A program made the translations under genes and the position numbers. A DNA stretch of 64,000 nt, from assembly GCF_024679095.1 (NCBI RefSeq), contig NC_066531.1, positions 10,512,234 to 10,576,233 of the forward strand, in the 5' to 3' direction. The DNA comes from Eriocheir sinensis. Lineage: Eukaryota > Arthropoda > Malacostraca > Decapoda > Varunidae. Of this stretch, positions 22,114 through 32,544 are shown in pieces. Under the pieces are notes generated by a model that saw only the letters and a list, made by a program, of their open reading frames with translations, did not search any database and was not told the DNA's origin. Each line of letters begins with the position of its first letter. Positions within the stretch are counted from its first letter, which is position 1.

Positions 22114-22586
22114 GAATAACTATGCTGGTGCGGTACATATTTACACCCATAGTGGTTAAGACCGTAAGACAGCAAGGCATAACTTGTCCACTCCAGGCCG
22201 AGCGTCTCACTCACTCCGGCAACCGGCACTGGCGTTAAACTGGTACCGCTTAGTGTTCCGGGACCTTAACGGAACCAAAGTACCAATTTGTAATGATTCC
22301 AGTCGGCACTCGGTACCGGTACCGAACGCCGAATATAATCGATTCCAGTCGACACTCGGTACCGGTACTGAGTGCCGACTGAATCGATTATATTCGGGAC
22401 TCGGTACCGGTACCGAGTGCCGACTGAATCATTACAAATCGGTACTGCGGTTCCGTTAAGATTGCCGGAGTGAGTGAGACGCTCGGCCTGGAGTGTGGGG
22501 ACAAGTTATGCCTTGCTGTGCTGAGTTACACGGTCTGCCCGCCATTTTGCCTTGGGTGTAAATTTGTACCGCACCGGCAGCCTTGG
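22114..22586. repeat. Long palindrome (fold-back repeat)
   Basis: Two arms of about 230 bp meet near 22348. Matching landmarks include GGTGCGGTACA with ACACCC, GCAAGGCATAACTTGTCC, CCAGGCCGAGCGTCTCACTC, CTTAACGGAACC and TCGGTACCGGTACC. Arms are near-perfect in the inner 150 bp and diverge outwards. No coding content. It looks like a fold-back or hAT-like non-autonomous element. Confidence 0.85.
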
Positions 22587-23019
22587 TTATGGCTACGGGT
22601 CTAGTTATATACCACACCAGCAGCCTTGGCCATGGCTACGAGTGTAGTTAACAACACAAGCCATTTCCCGCTGGAATATTTCAGTGAATGTATCACCAAT
22701 GGGTCACATGTGCTTCTACTATTCTCATGAAAAGTTTCAGCAGTTGGTAATCTTTTTTCAGTCAATCATATGCCAACTGTTGAGTTGTATGAGTCATGAT
22801 GCCTTCAAACTAATGCTAATTATGAACTTTACATTTCTGCCCGAAATCGTGGCAAATCTATTCTCCGACTAACCAAAAATTCTTTCATTAATAGGAAATG
22901 CCAAAACCTTGCTTTTTCTAACTCTTCCCGTGACTTCTGGCATCTAGCCAAAAACATCTCCAACTTCACTTCTTCATCTTTCCCTCCACTCCTCAGTCCT
23001 GACGGCAACACTGCCGTCT

Positions 23020-24271
23020 CATCTATCTCTAAGGCTGAACTCTTCTCTCAAAATTTCTCTAAAAACTCCACTCTGGACGATTCTGGGCATATTCCTCCTA
23101 CTCATCCCCCCTCTGACTCCTTTATGCCTGTTATAATGATTCTTCAAAATGATGTTTTCTATGCCCTCTCTGGCCTCAATCCTCAGAAGGCTTATGGACC
23201 TGATGGAGTGCCTCCTATTGTCCTTAAAAACTGTGCCTCCGTACTGTCACCCTGCCTGGTCAATTTCTTTCGCCTCTGCCTGTCAACATCTACCTTTCCT
23301 TCTTCCTGGAAGTATGCCTTCATACAGCCTGTGCCTAAGAAGGGTGACCGCTCCAATCCCTCAAACTACCGTCCTATAGCTTTACTTTCTTGTCTATCTA
23401 AAGCTTTTGAATCAATCCTCAACCGGAAGATTCAAAAGCACCTTTCCACTTCTGACCTACTATCTGATCGCCAGTATGGGTTCCGGAAGGGGCGTTCTAC
23501 TGGTGATCTCCTAGCCTTCTTAACTGTCTCTTGGTCATCCTCTCTTAGCCGTTTCGGTGAAACTTTTGCTATTTCGCTGGACATATCAAAAGGTTTTGAT
23601 AGGGTCTGGCACAAATCTTTGCTTTCCAAACTACCCTCCTACGGTTTCTATCCTTCTCTCTGTACCTTTATCTCCAGTTTCCTTTCTGACCGTTCTATTT
23701 CTGCCGTGGTAGACGGTCACTGTTCTTCCCCTAAATCTATTAACAGTGGTGTCCCACAGGGTTCTGTCCTATCTCCCATTCTTTTTCTGTTGTTCATTGA
23801 TGATCTTCTTTCCAAAACGAACTGTCCTATCCATTCCTACGCCGATGATTCCACTCTGCATTACTCAACTTCTTTTAATAGAAGACCCACCCTACAGGAA
23901 CTTAACGACTCAAGGCTGGAGGCTGCAGAACGCTTAGCCTCAGACCTTACTATTATTTCCGATTGGGGCAAGAAGAACCTGGTGTCCTTCAACGCCTCAA
24001 AAACACAGTTTCTCACCTATCCACTCGACACAATCTTCCAAACAACTATCCTCTTTTCTTTGACAGCACCCAGCTATCACCTTCCTCAACACTAAACATC
24101 CTCTGTCTATCCTTAACTCAAAATCTCAACTGGAAACTTCATATGTCATCTCTTACTAAATCAGCTTCCTCGAAGCTGGGCGTTCTGTACCGTCTCCGCC
24201 AGTTCTTCTCTCCCGCACAGTTGCTATCCATTTACAGGGGCCTTGTCCGCCCTAGAATGGAATATGCATCT

Positions 24272-24316
<45 letters not shown>

Positions 24317-24590
24317 GGGGGGGGGGAGGGGGGTCCGCTCTCACAGCTCTCCTTGACAGAGTGGAGTCAAAGGCTCTTCGTCTCATCAGCTCTCCTCTTC
24401 ATACTGATAGTCTTCTACCTCTCAAATTCCGCCGCAATGTTGCCTCTCTTTATATCTTCTATCGATATTTTCATGCTGACTGCTCTTCTGAACTTGCTAA
24501 CTGCATGCCTCCCCCCCTCCCGCGGCCCCGCTGCACACGACTTTCTACTCATGCTCATCCCTATACTGTCCAAACCCCGTATGCAAGAGT
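23020..24590 (+). pseudogene. LINE-A reverse transcriptase, copy 2
   Basis: Open from before the ATG at 23124 to 24095: NPQKAYGPDGVPPIVLKN, NYRPIALLSCLSKAFES, SLDISKGFDRVWH (motif A), GVPQGSVLSPILF and catalytic YADDS. Near 24010 one C is missing relative to the inferred consensus (CTCACC for CTCCACC), which shifts the frame. The C-terminal domain follows as LCLSLTQNLNWKLHMS and GLVRPRMEYASHV, where a GT repeat expands inside the ORF. The rest (ESKALRLISSPLHT to RVNQR) lies in a third frame. Function as for the other LINE-A copies. Confidence 0.85.
24274..24314. repeat. (GT)n microsatellite grown within the LINE-A ORF, followed by a G-run
   Basis: About 20 GT units plus a 10-base G run, exactly where other LINE-A copies have CATGTGTGGGGGGG or CATGTGTAAGGGGG. 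Confidence 0.95.
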
Positions 24591-24919
24591 CAACCAGCGT
24601 TGGTGGTCTAGGGATGACAAAAAAGGCTCTATTAAACATACACATCCGTCCAAATTTAATATATCGTAGGTACTTACAAACCCAGCCAGATATTTGTTGT
24701 CTGACTATGGTGATCACTGTGTTGGTAATTGGTCATACTTTAGGAGTGTTTGGATAAATCAGGCTTGTCTTTTCAAAGTAATTTATATGGCGAACTGTCG
24801 AGAAATGTGAAAGGGACATACTCATTCATATGTTTTGTAACCCAAAGTATGTAGTGCAGGTTTGTCTTATGAATTTTAATCTTGTTTTTTCTGCAATTTA
24901 ATTTCGAGACATGTATCCA

Positions 24920-25620
24920 GAAATTTTTAAGGATTTCACATGAAGTTAATCAACAACTGATGACTCTACAAAAAATACGTAAAGTGACCAGACATGGATT
25001 CGGATACTCTGAAATGCTTTTGAACACGCAGAAAGGAGCATTTTTAGCTGCTTTGGATACCGTAACCTATCAGGTGAAGTTTGAAATCCTTTCACGGAAA
25101 TCAACGGTAAGCGACTTAACAGAAAGCCTGGAATTTACCCAAGCTGAAGTTCTGGACCTAAAAGTAGAAATTGAATCAACAAAAATTTGAAAAAGACAAC
25201 ATAAGCTAAATTGATGCTTACAAATCTCGAGTTGCCAATATGAAACGAGTCAACTATCAAGAAGACTACAGTGGGCGCCATAATTAAAGCTTTTTTTGAC
25301 TTCAGAAACAGCCTACATGGAAGCAAACGGCAAATTATAACAAACTTCAGCCTCCCTCTGCGAAACCTTAACTTGCCCATCCTGTTGGACCAATTGAAGC
25401 TTCTCGAGCAATCGTGGCAATGTTCGAGAAGTTCATTGATCGTGAAGCAGTCGTCAGTACCTCCAGAAAGTTAAAAGGATGTGGAATATTCATCAGTGAA
25501 GACCTGTGTCCAGCATCGCAAGTAATGAAATGGTCAACTACCTCAGCTCAACAAGCAAGATTGGAAGGAAAAATCGCATTTTTGAAGTACACAAAATTCA
25601 CCATAAGAGTGGTGCTCAAC
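24920..25620 (+). pseudogene. LINE ORF1-like protein (L1-ORF1/Transposase_22 type), broken
   Basis: Three frames together resemble the RNA-binding ORF1 protein of L1-like LINEs. A helical stretch (STVSDLTESLEFTQAEVLDL, 25107-25160) is followed by EDYSGRHN where homologs have a conserved E-x-Y-S-R-R-N-N motif (about 25260-25285), and then RAIVAMFEKFIDREAVV and RKLKGCGIFISEDLCP (25410-25510). Stops after 25185 and 25283 and at least two frameshifts break it. The match is by pattern memory only. No matching ORF2 follows. Confidence 0.55.
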
Positions 25621-25943
25621 AACCCAACAACCGTAGCTCAGCGACTCCCTGTGGTGGCACTTGTGGTGCTGGTTCACTTGGGGCTGCTAGACATGTGACT
25701 TCCAGTGATGTGCAGGCCGGCAGTGTTGGTGCTCGCTCTTTCTCCGTAGTCAAAACAATCGAAAGCAAGGGTGCTGTGGACCAGTGTCTGAATAAATGGG
25801 AGGTCACCTCAGGCGCAGATTAGGTGACGTCAGGTGGTCAGTGGGAGGAGCCTCCTCTCTCTCTCTCCCCCTCCACAAGTATAAAGGACCTAAGCTAGCT
25901 GGCAACCCCCTTAGTCCCTCTCTCTCTCGCTTGCTCCGGTAAA

Positions 25944-25947
<4 letters not shown>
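25621..25947 (+). other. Non-coding stretch with TATA-like motif
   Basis: A GTATAAAGG at 25878-25886 lies downstream of CT-rich sequence and upstream of a CT microsatellite and an AATAAAG. It could be part of an LTR or promoter of a lost element. No second copy in the window proves this. Confidence 0.3.

Positions 25948-25991
<44 letters not shown>
25948..25991. repeat. (CT)n microsatellite
   Basis: About 22 CT units. Confidence 0.95.
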
Positions 25992-25996
<5 letters not shown>

Positions 25997-26550
25997 ATAA
26001 TAAAGATAAAAGGAAGAGGAATCATTAACAATATTTTGCATATGTGTTGTGCTACTTTGAGTTTCATATATTATGCATGTAGCATCTTAGCCAGAGATTA
26101 ATATAACCTTTATTATATAATGGAGTTCTTGGTAGTTTTCCAGTAAATCCCGTATATTTTATAGATTTATTAGTGCAGGATATAAAAGGCATAAATGTGC
26201 TTTGGAAGTATTTTATTTGTTCTGTACTTTTCTTCAGTATGTACAAGCATTACACAAGCTTTTACATAATATATACCTATATTTCTGTATCTATCTATCC
26301 ATCTATATGTATTTATTCATTTATCCATCTATCTATATGTCTATATGGAACAAGGCCCTACCACACTTACCCCATCCACCTGAGGGATGATCTTTAGCTA
26401 AGGTCAGCATCCACCCACCTGGACAGATAACCACTCCTAGCTAATTAAGTCACACCCCAGTGCAAATGTGGACAGAGTTACTCACTAATAGGCTCCTAAA
26501 GTGAGGTAGGAGACCTGCCCACCCGCGCACTCAGGTATGCCGGGGCACAC

Positions 26551-26551
<1 letters not shown>
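25992..26551. other. No gene seen; degenerate TATC/TCTA repeat
   Basis: 26285-26345 is a degenerate ATCTATC-type tetranucleotide repeat. Otherwise unremarkable AT-rich sequence. Confidence 0.5.

Positions 26552-26619
<68 letters not shown>
26552..26619. repeat. (AG)n microsatellite
   Basis: About 34 AG units. Confidence 0.95.
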
Positions 26620-26622
<3 letters not shown>

Positions 26623-26865
26623 ACACATATATGTAGCAAGGCAATACACCATTATTAGGTGCGAGCGAAGAGCAAGGTCAGGCCAGGTCCCTTCACTTGT
26701 TGCGGTGTGAATGTGACTGGAGGGGTTGCCTGCTCGGTCAACTTTTTTTTATACCCTGTGCTACGTCACTTAGTCAGAGGGAGGAGCCTCGGGAGGATGC
26801 GCGGAATGATACGAGTTTTGACCCGACCGTGAGTTGTCCTCCCTATCTTTAGATCTTGACCCCAG

Positions 26866-27000
26866 GTACCTATTTATCGACTATCCGGAAAGGAAGGATG
26901 AACAACTGGGTGGGCTGCACGCCGACTGCCCAGGCCAGAATTCGAACCCAGGCCCGCAGATTCGTAATCAGGGACGCTAACCACTGAATCGTGGAGGCGA
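26866..27000 (-). repeat. tRNA-derived SINE, family 1, copy a
   Basis: On the minus strand the sequence starts with a tRNA-like head, including ATTCAGTGGTTAGCGTCCC (A box) and GGGTTCGAATTCT (B box). It continues with a core containing CAGTTGTTCATCCTTCCTTT and TCGATAAATAGGTACCTGGG. The same core follows a different tRNA-like head at 48690. Only head and core are present. Confidence 0.75.
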
Positions 27001-27640
27001 ATAAAGAGAATGCAAAACAAAAATAAAATGATAGCGGAATAAAGTAGCTTCAGTGGTTTCTGTTAGCTGAGGATTGTGAGGGTAGGTAGTTAGCGTACTT
27101 TACAGTTATTAAACACATCAGTAGCGAATACTATTGTCTTGAAACAGTGGAATGGAGCTGAGGGTGCTTGTATCGTCTGCGGGGATCAGCTGTTATGCAA
27201 AGGCACTTAAGTCAACGTCCTGCCTCCTTTCCGCTGGCTGCCTGCCCCGAGACCCCTTTGTCACCGTTCTGAACCTACCTGTGCCCAAATATACACCTGC
27301 CAACATGTAGCTACCTAAAAGTAGCTATCAGTTTACACTGTATAACGAATCCTGTTCTTATTATCACTCATTACGAATTGCTACTAAGCGTTTCAGAGGT
27401 CGCGATGCATCGTTTTTCGCAAATATCTTCTGAACAAATTATTGGAACAATATGTTATTTTGGCACAGCATTTTTGACACCCTGCCCTAATGTTAATTAA
27501 GGCGCTAACTCTTGACTCTAATGGCGAAGCCAGGCATGGCCATCTAGACATATGAGCAAGGGAAGCATGACGTGGCAGTGACGGGTATACGCACCCGCTA
27601 CCTCCTCCAGGCACCCCTCCCTCATCCGTCTCCCCTGATC
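27001..27640. other. No gene seen
   Basis: No exon or element recognised between the SINE and the Jockey-like leader. Confidence 0.4.
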
Positions 27641-29170
27641 TCCCCTTCGCCTCTCTCTCTCTCCCAAACTGTGCTCAGACACACTTGCTCTAAGCAGTGT
27701 CGCCCTTCAGGCTAGGTACTCAAAGTTAGGTTCCCTGTGTCCCTTGGTTCTTTAGCTCGCCTTTTGTCACTTCCTGTCCCCGATAGGGTCACGGTGGTTA
27801 TCCGTGACCACTAGTCGGTCCGCCCTCTCTCGTCACCCTCGGGGAGCCCGCACGGGGATCTCGAACACCAACCGGTCCCCCTGGAGTGGCGTTAAAGGGT
27901 AGACCGAATCTTAGCTCACCCTCCATAATTCATCCCACTTGTGTCCCGCTCCCCTCCTAGGAGGAGTGTGTACCCCCATGGCCGAGGCCCCCTCTACCCC
28001 CGCCATAGTGGGGGGGAACCCCACTTGACCGAACTACTGGACGACTGACGACGCGACGCCCCCTGGACCCTACTTATGCCTCCTTTGTGACGCTGCACTC
28101 CCTCGACCCTGACCGGAAACTAGCACGCGTCATCATTAAAAAAAGGTAATTGATTACAATGTAGATGGAGAAGTCAAAGATGTCAAGAGGCTTGCCAGCG
28201 GAGATTTAAGAGTAGAGAAATTCACCTGCATTCAAGTTAAATCACTGTTGAAACTTAAAACTTTCCACGACATCCCAATCGAGGCTTCGATACCTGTATC
28301 GTTGAACTCGTGCAAGGGTGTGCTGTACGATCCTTGTGTCCTCCTCGACCCTGATGAGGAAATCCTGGATGGTTTAGCCAGGTTCCATGTTGTCGACATT
28401 AGTCATTTCACTAAAGTGGTCAATGGCGAGAAAACGAAAACTGGAGCTTTAGTTGCAACATTCGGCGTTTCCAGCTGATGTCAAATATGGATATGAACAT
28501 GTCAAGGTCAGACCCTACGTTCCGAACCCTCTGCGCTGTTTCAAATGCCAACATTTTGGGCACCATGGCAACACTTGTCGGGCTTTTAGCAGGTACTGCA
28601 GTAAATGTGCGGCGGAGGGCCACGATACTGAGTCATGCATGTCACTGGTTCAGAAGTGCCGAAACTGTGAGGATGCTCACCCCTCCCTCTCACGGGACTG
28701 CCCCGTGTGGAAACAGGAGAAAGAGGTCTGCACCGTCACGGCAAATAAGGGAATCACTTACTTTGAGGCGAGGAAGCTGGTGAAGGAGAAACAGGCTGAA
28801 CTTGCTACTCCCGCCCTAAGCACTTCCTGCGCCGCAATGGTGAACCCGAAGCCGGAGACAGCTACGATTGCAGTACAGACTGACCCCTTGCCCGTCACGC
28901 CTAGTGCTCAACTTGCCTCACCTGCTTCTCAAAGCTCTGCTTCTACCACTACATCCTCTACATCTACTACTTCTACTACTTAAGTTGCTACTGCTGCTAA
29001 TAACACTACTCTCGCTACTCCTACTCCACCCAGCTTTTCTACTGCTGTTATTAACCCGCCTCGTGAAGAAACCTGACAAGGATGCATTGAAGCTAACGGC
29101 CGTACCATTAGGCAGCCTCTAAACCTTCCTCTTCCTCTTCCCTTAAACAGTGCCCCCTTTCTGCCGGACA
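27641..29170 (+). mobile_element. Jockey-like LINE, 5' leader and ORF1
   Basis: A pyrimidine-rich, then GC-rich leader (about 27641-27978) is followed by ORF1. The 3' side ends at the poly(T) edge of a SINE (29181). A similar ORF1 tail and ORF2 start at 31090 may be the continuation of the same element after later insertions. Confidence 0.65.
27979..29110 (+). pseudogene. Jockey-type ORF1 (Gag-like nucleic-acid-binding protein), broken
   Basis: An ATG at 27979 starts MAEAPSTPAIVGG and soon stops. Homology continues in other frames as YASFVTLHSLDPDRKLARVI (28073-28132), then KSLLKLKTFHDIPIEASIPV to ATFGVSS (28236-28475), then a frameshift near 28470 into DVKYGYEHVKVRPYVPNP and three zinc knuckles: CFKCQHFGHHGNTC, CSKCAAEGHDTESC and CRNCEDAHPSLSRDC. 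The end, rich in Ser and Thr, stops at 28981-28983. The layout (RRM-like part, then CCHC knuckles) is the classic Jockey-clade ORF1, which packages LINE RNA. At least one stop and two frameshifts make it inactive. Confidence 0.85.
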
Positions 29171-29180
29171 CTATAACGTG

Positions 29181-29545
29181 ATTTTTTTTTTTTTTTTTTT
29201 TTACATTGCAGCCTATTGCGCCGGTAGGCTTCTTCCCGGTGGATCCTGATGGTCGGTCCAAGGCTTCTTTCCGGTAGGTCCTGATGGTCGGCCCAGCCCG
29301 TTCTGGCGCAGGCGAGTGTTTACAGTGGCGCCATCTTGCATTGGCTCATGCTGCCCTCCCAGAGCTCATCTTTGATCCTAGAATCTAGAGTCCGGGTTGA
29401 TAGGTGGTCTTCTGGACAGCATGTGGGTAGTTTTAAGCCACTCGGCGGCGGCTGAAAAATCCCAGCTTGGTGGCACCGGGCGGGGATTGAACTCGCGTCC
29501 TCCTGAACACGAGGCCGTTACTTTGACGAGTCACCCACCGCCTCC
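29181..29545 (-). repeat. tRNA-derived SINE, family 2, copy a
   Basis: On the minus strand: a head GGCGGTGGGTGACTCGTC with B box GAGTTCAATCCC, then a body containing ACTACCCACATGCTGTCC, CAACCCGGACTCTAGA and GCAGCATGAGCCAAT, ending in poly(A) (T run on plus at 29181-29203). The body is shared with 37021-37352 but the tRNA-like heads differ. A short internal duplication near the 3' end repeats GACCATCAGGA. Confidence 0.85.
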
Positions 29546-29785
29546 CTTCGCTAGAGCTTCTTCCGAGTTGGGTTGGTAGTTTCTGTAAGCATCTCTACAC
29601 GGAAATATTGATATTTGAAGCATTTTACATATATTAGTGTAATCATATATGTTTTTCAATGTATAATTACGAACAAAATGGTTGAATGAAAGGCAAATAT
29701 AGGTATAATTGGGAAAATAGCGTGAGTGATAGGGTTGGCATCCCTGCGCGGCCCGTGTTTCCACCTCTCCACGCACTCGGCGGCC
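29546..29785. other. No gene seen
   Basis: Short unique-looking stretch between SINE and hAT-type MITE. Confidence 0.4.
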
Positions 29786-30677
29786 CAGTGTTGCAAGTAA
29801 TGGTACAATTGTACCAAAATGATACATTTTGACAATGCTCGTACATTCTTACGCCGCTCAGCAAAATTGGTACAAAATAGAATTGTCAGACAAAATTTGA
29901 TACTTTTTACCGTTTTGGGAACAAATTTGATACTTTTTGGCTGTCCTAGGACAGCATTTTTTTTTTTTACAAGCTTGGCCAGCCAAAAGTTTAAGATTTA
30001 AGAAAGATTTAAGTTGAATATATTGTTTCTCATATTTTTTTACTCTCTATATATAAAGATTCCATGTATATTTTGAATAGAATCATGACTGTATTACTTC
30101 TAGTGATAGCTATATTTACATACAGCGCATGATATCTTATTGATATTCCAGTGATTAACTTGCAGGCTGTGATGTTGTATATTTCATAGCAGTGATATTA
30201 TGATATGTCTACATAGATGTACTGCATCATACTGTGTCATACATAGTCAAAGAGCAGGTGTTCCTACAAATGTTCCTAATTTAAACTTAAGAGTTACAGG
30301 GAAGAAACCTCACTGGTATCTCTTTGTTTTAAGTCTATATTCACTAATGTCACAATCACACACCCATTAGCGGGTAAACAGATAGTAACGAAGATAATAG
30401 CAGTGGCCATCAACCTATATGAGAGTCATAGTGTGTGGAGAGAGAGAGAGAGAGAGAATTTTTTCTCTCTCTCTCTCTCAGACACAACTGCCAGACGGCT
30501 ATGATGATTCCATACGTCGCTTTCAGCCGCAATTAAATAAAATAATTCATACAGTGACGTAACGCAATAAGTAATTTGATTTAATAGATAGATGATAAAT
30601 TTGATACATTTTGGTTCCAAATGGTACATTTTGAAGATCACGTGGATACATTTTGATTTTTCCTACTTGCAACACTG
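29786..30677. mobile_element. hAT-type non-autonomous transposon (MITE)
   Basis: Perfect 14-bp terminal inverted repeats (CAGTGTTGCAAGTA at 29786-29799, complement at 30664-30677), with many subterminal copies of TGGTACA, GATACATTTTG and related words near both ends. The right flank starts ACTCGGCC and the left flank is ACTCGGCGGCC, compatible with an 8-bp target duplication carrying a 3-bp slip. The 892-bp body holds a (GA)n(CT)n hairpin near 30440-30480 and no transposase. Confidence 0.85.
30440..30480. repeat. (GA)n-(CT)n inverted microsatellite
   Basis: An AG run, AATTTTT, then a CT run form a perfect self-complementary hairpin inside the hAT MITE. Confidence 0.85.
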
Positions 30678-31089
30678 ACTCGGCCACACGTGCCTGCTGC
30701 TATCACTCCTCTGCCCCTCGGTACCATCCCGTCAAGCAAGGAGCCGTTAGAAAAGTGATCGAGCCCCATCGGAGCTGTAGCAAAAGACTACCTGCTTGAG
30801 TTAATCAAGGAGGCTGTTGACCCGGCAAGGGTTAAATATCATGATACAACCCTAAAGTCTTAAACAACATTTTAAATAATTTATTTAAAAAACTTTTGCC
30901 GACTCATATTAGATCAAATACGTTTTATTATAATTCCTGGATCCTTAACTACTATATTAATGAACGAAATGCAGAATTGACGCATAAAATATGCGAAGGG
31001 GCTGACGAAGATGTGCCTATCTCGAAATAATTTCGCCCTTCAACACCTTCCATTCCGCTCCGGAGGAAACCCTTTGAGTTTTATGGAAG
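30678..31089. other. No gene seen
   Basis: AT-rich. May include decayed ORF1 sequence of the LINE that follows, but I cannot support an alignment. Confidence 0.35.
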
Positions 31090-31199
31090 GAGAAAATGGC
31101 CGAAAAGGTTCTACAGTCGAAGAGGTTGCCTTATGGTACGGCTGTAACCTCCCTCCCTAAGTGTTCTCTCCGCAACGCCACCCTCGCCTCGTCGCGGGA

Positions 31200-31357
31200 G
31201 GGCGGCCGTGCACTCTCCCTCGACGGATTCGAGGGAGTCATTGGAGATCTCCTCTGCCAAGCACCGGGAGAGGTCCCCCGGTAACTCTTCTGCCGATGAC
31301 TCGTCGGCCAAGAAGAAAAATAAATATAAGAACAACGGCCGCCCCCGTAACTCTTAA
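31200..31357 (+). pseudogene. Jockey-like ORF1 C-terminal tail
   Basis: One frame encodes a Ser-rich then basic tail: SPSTDSRESLEISSAKHRER, then SADDSSAKKKNKYKNNGRPR, with TAA at 31355-31357. Such basic tails often end LINE ORF1 proteins. ORF2 begins seven bases later. Confidence 0.55.
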
Positions 31358-31363
31358 ACCATC

Positions 31364-32325
31364 ATGTTCAATACTATTCTGTGGAATTGTATAAGTCTTG
31401 GTAATAAAGAACACTTTTTATCGTTGTTGATAAACTCACACAGGCCGTTAGTCGTTTGTCTATAGGAGACGAGGCTTGAGGATCAGCCAGATTATCCTGC
31501 CCTAAAACTCTACCACTTGTAAATTTCCTCCCTCTCCTTTCCGTCCCGCGTTCCCCTTGGTTATGACACAATGCTATCACCTTATTCTCAGCTCCCTGGG
31601 AATAAAGTGGTGCTGGGTGATGACTTCAACGCCCATCATCATCAGTGGGGTAGCATGAGGTGCGATGCTCGTGGAGAGCAAATAACAAACCTTTTGATGC
31701 AGACAAACCTCTGTCTTCTGAACGACGGTAGTGCGACTCGCGTAGACGATCGAACCGGTAGCGCATCAGCTATTGTCCTGTCTATCTCATCCGCAAATAT
31801 CTCACCAGACTACTCTTAGGAAGCCATCGATGATTCGTATGGCAGCGACCATTTACCTATCTGCATTTCTTATGCACGCGACCTCATGCACACGGGCCCC
31901 TGTTTGCCCTAGATTTAGTTTCAAAAAAGCAGACTGGAATTCCTTCAGAAGGATCATCGACTTGGACATATCTGGGAAAGATATAGACACTAAGGTTGAT
32001 AACATGCAACGCTCCATATTACACGCCGCCGAGGTCACCATTCCCAAGACTTTTTCAGTTGCCACAAAGCATAGAGTTCCATGGTGGACAACAGATTGCC
32101 GACAGGTAAAATAGACGATACAGGCATTTTAGCAAGCAGCCCAGTCCGATAAAGTACATCGCATATAAAAAGGCAAGGGTTCAGGCAAGGAAAGGCATCA
32201 AAACCGCCAAGCGCAATAATTGCCGATAATTTACCTCTCTAGTCAACCGCACCACACCCCTCATTCAGGTGTGGAACACAATAAACATATTAAACAATAA
32301 GGGGACCTACAACCCAATCACAATA
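31364..32325 (+). pseudogene. Jockey-like ORF2, endonuclease part, broken
   Basis: The ATG at 31364 starts MFNTILWNCISLGNKEHF, the usual first strand of a LINE endonuclease, followed by INSHRPLVVCL, a stop and ETRLEDQPDY. After a frame change the frame 31571-31819 gives KVVLGDDFNAHHHQWGS (catalytic D-F-N) and the TGSASAI segment. Another frame carries YGSDHLPICIS (catalytic S-D-H) and then KKADWNSFRRIIDLD to VPWWTTDCRQVK (31920-32108). The order and motifs fit the endonuclease and linker of Jockey-clade LINEs. At least four lesions. The reverse transcriptase is missing. Confidence 0.8.
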
Positions 32326-32344
32326 CTTAACGTAGGCAATACCA

Positions 32345-32515
32345 CAATATTTGTCATCAGTAAATTTCGATATCGTAGATTTCAGTCCTGATTCTAGGTC
32401 GTTAATATATATGATAAGGATAATGGGTTCACGCACTGACCCTTGAGGCACTCCACGAGTGACTGGAAGCCAATCGGAAGGCTGTCCGTTAATTACCACT
32501 CGTTGAGGAACATAT
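32345..32515 (-). pseudogene. CR1-like LINE reverse transcriptase fragment
   Basis: A minus-strand piece of about 55 residues: YVPQRVVINGQPSDWLPVTR, GVPQGSVREPIILIIYINDL, and ISKFTDDK in place of the usual FADDTK. It resembles the LINE at 1-1909. The second position of the catalytic box is Thr for Ala. Both ends are cut. Confidence 0.8.
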
Positions 32516-32544
32516 ATACATGGAGGGAAGAGGTAGGAGTGCAC

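Larger units (their letters stand above)
22803..24599 (+). mobile_element. LINE-A copy 2, truncated at both ends
   Basis: Covers the linker before the reverse transcriptase to the C-terminal domain. Very similar to copy 1 but with fewer lesions in the reverse transcriptase. The left end starts inside the ORF at GCCTTCAAACTAATGC. The right end stops at AGAGTCAACCAGCG, before the 3' UTR. Confidence 0.9.
31090..32350 (+). mobile_element. Jockey-like LINE fragment: ORF1 tail, ORF2 endonuclease
   Basis: A continuous fragment with the end of ORF1, a 6-base gap and the start of ORF2. It is cut off at about 32350 by an opposite-strand LINE fragment. No reverse transcriptase follows. Confidence 0.75.
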
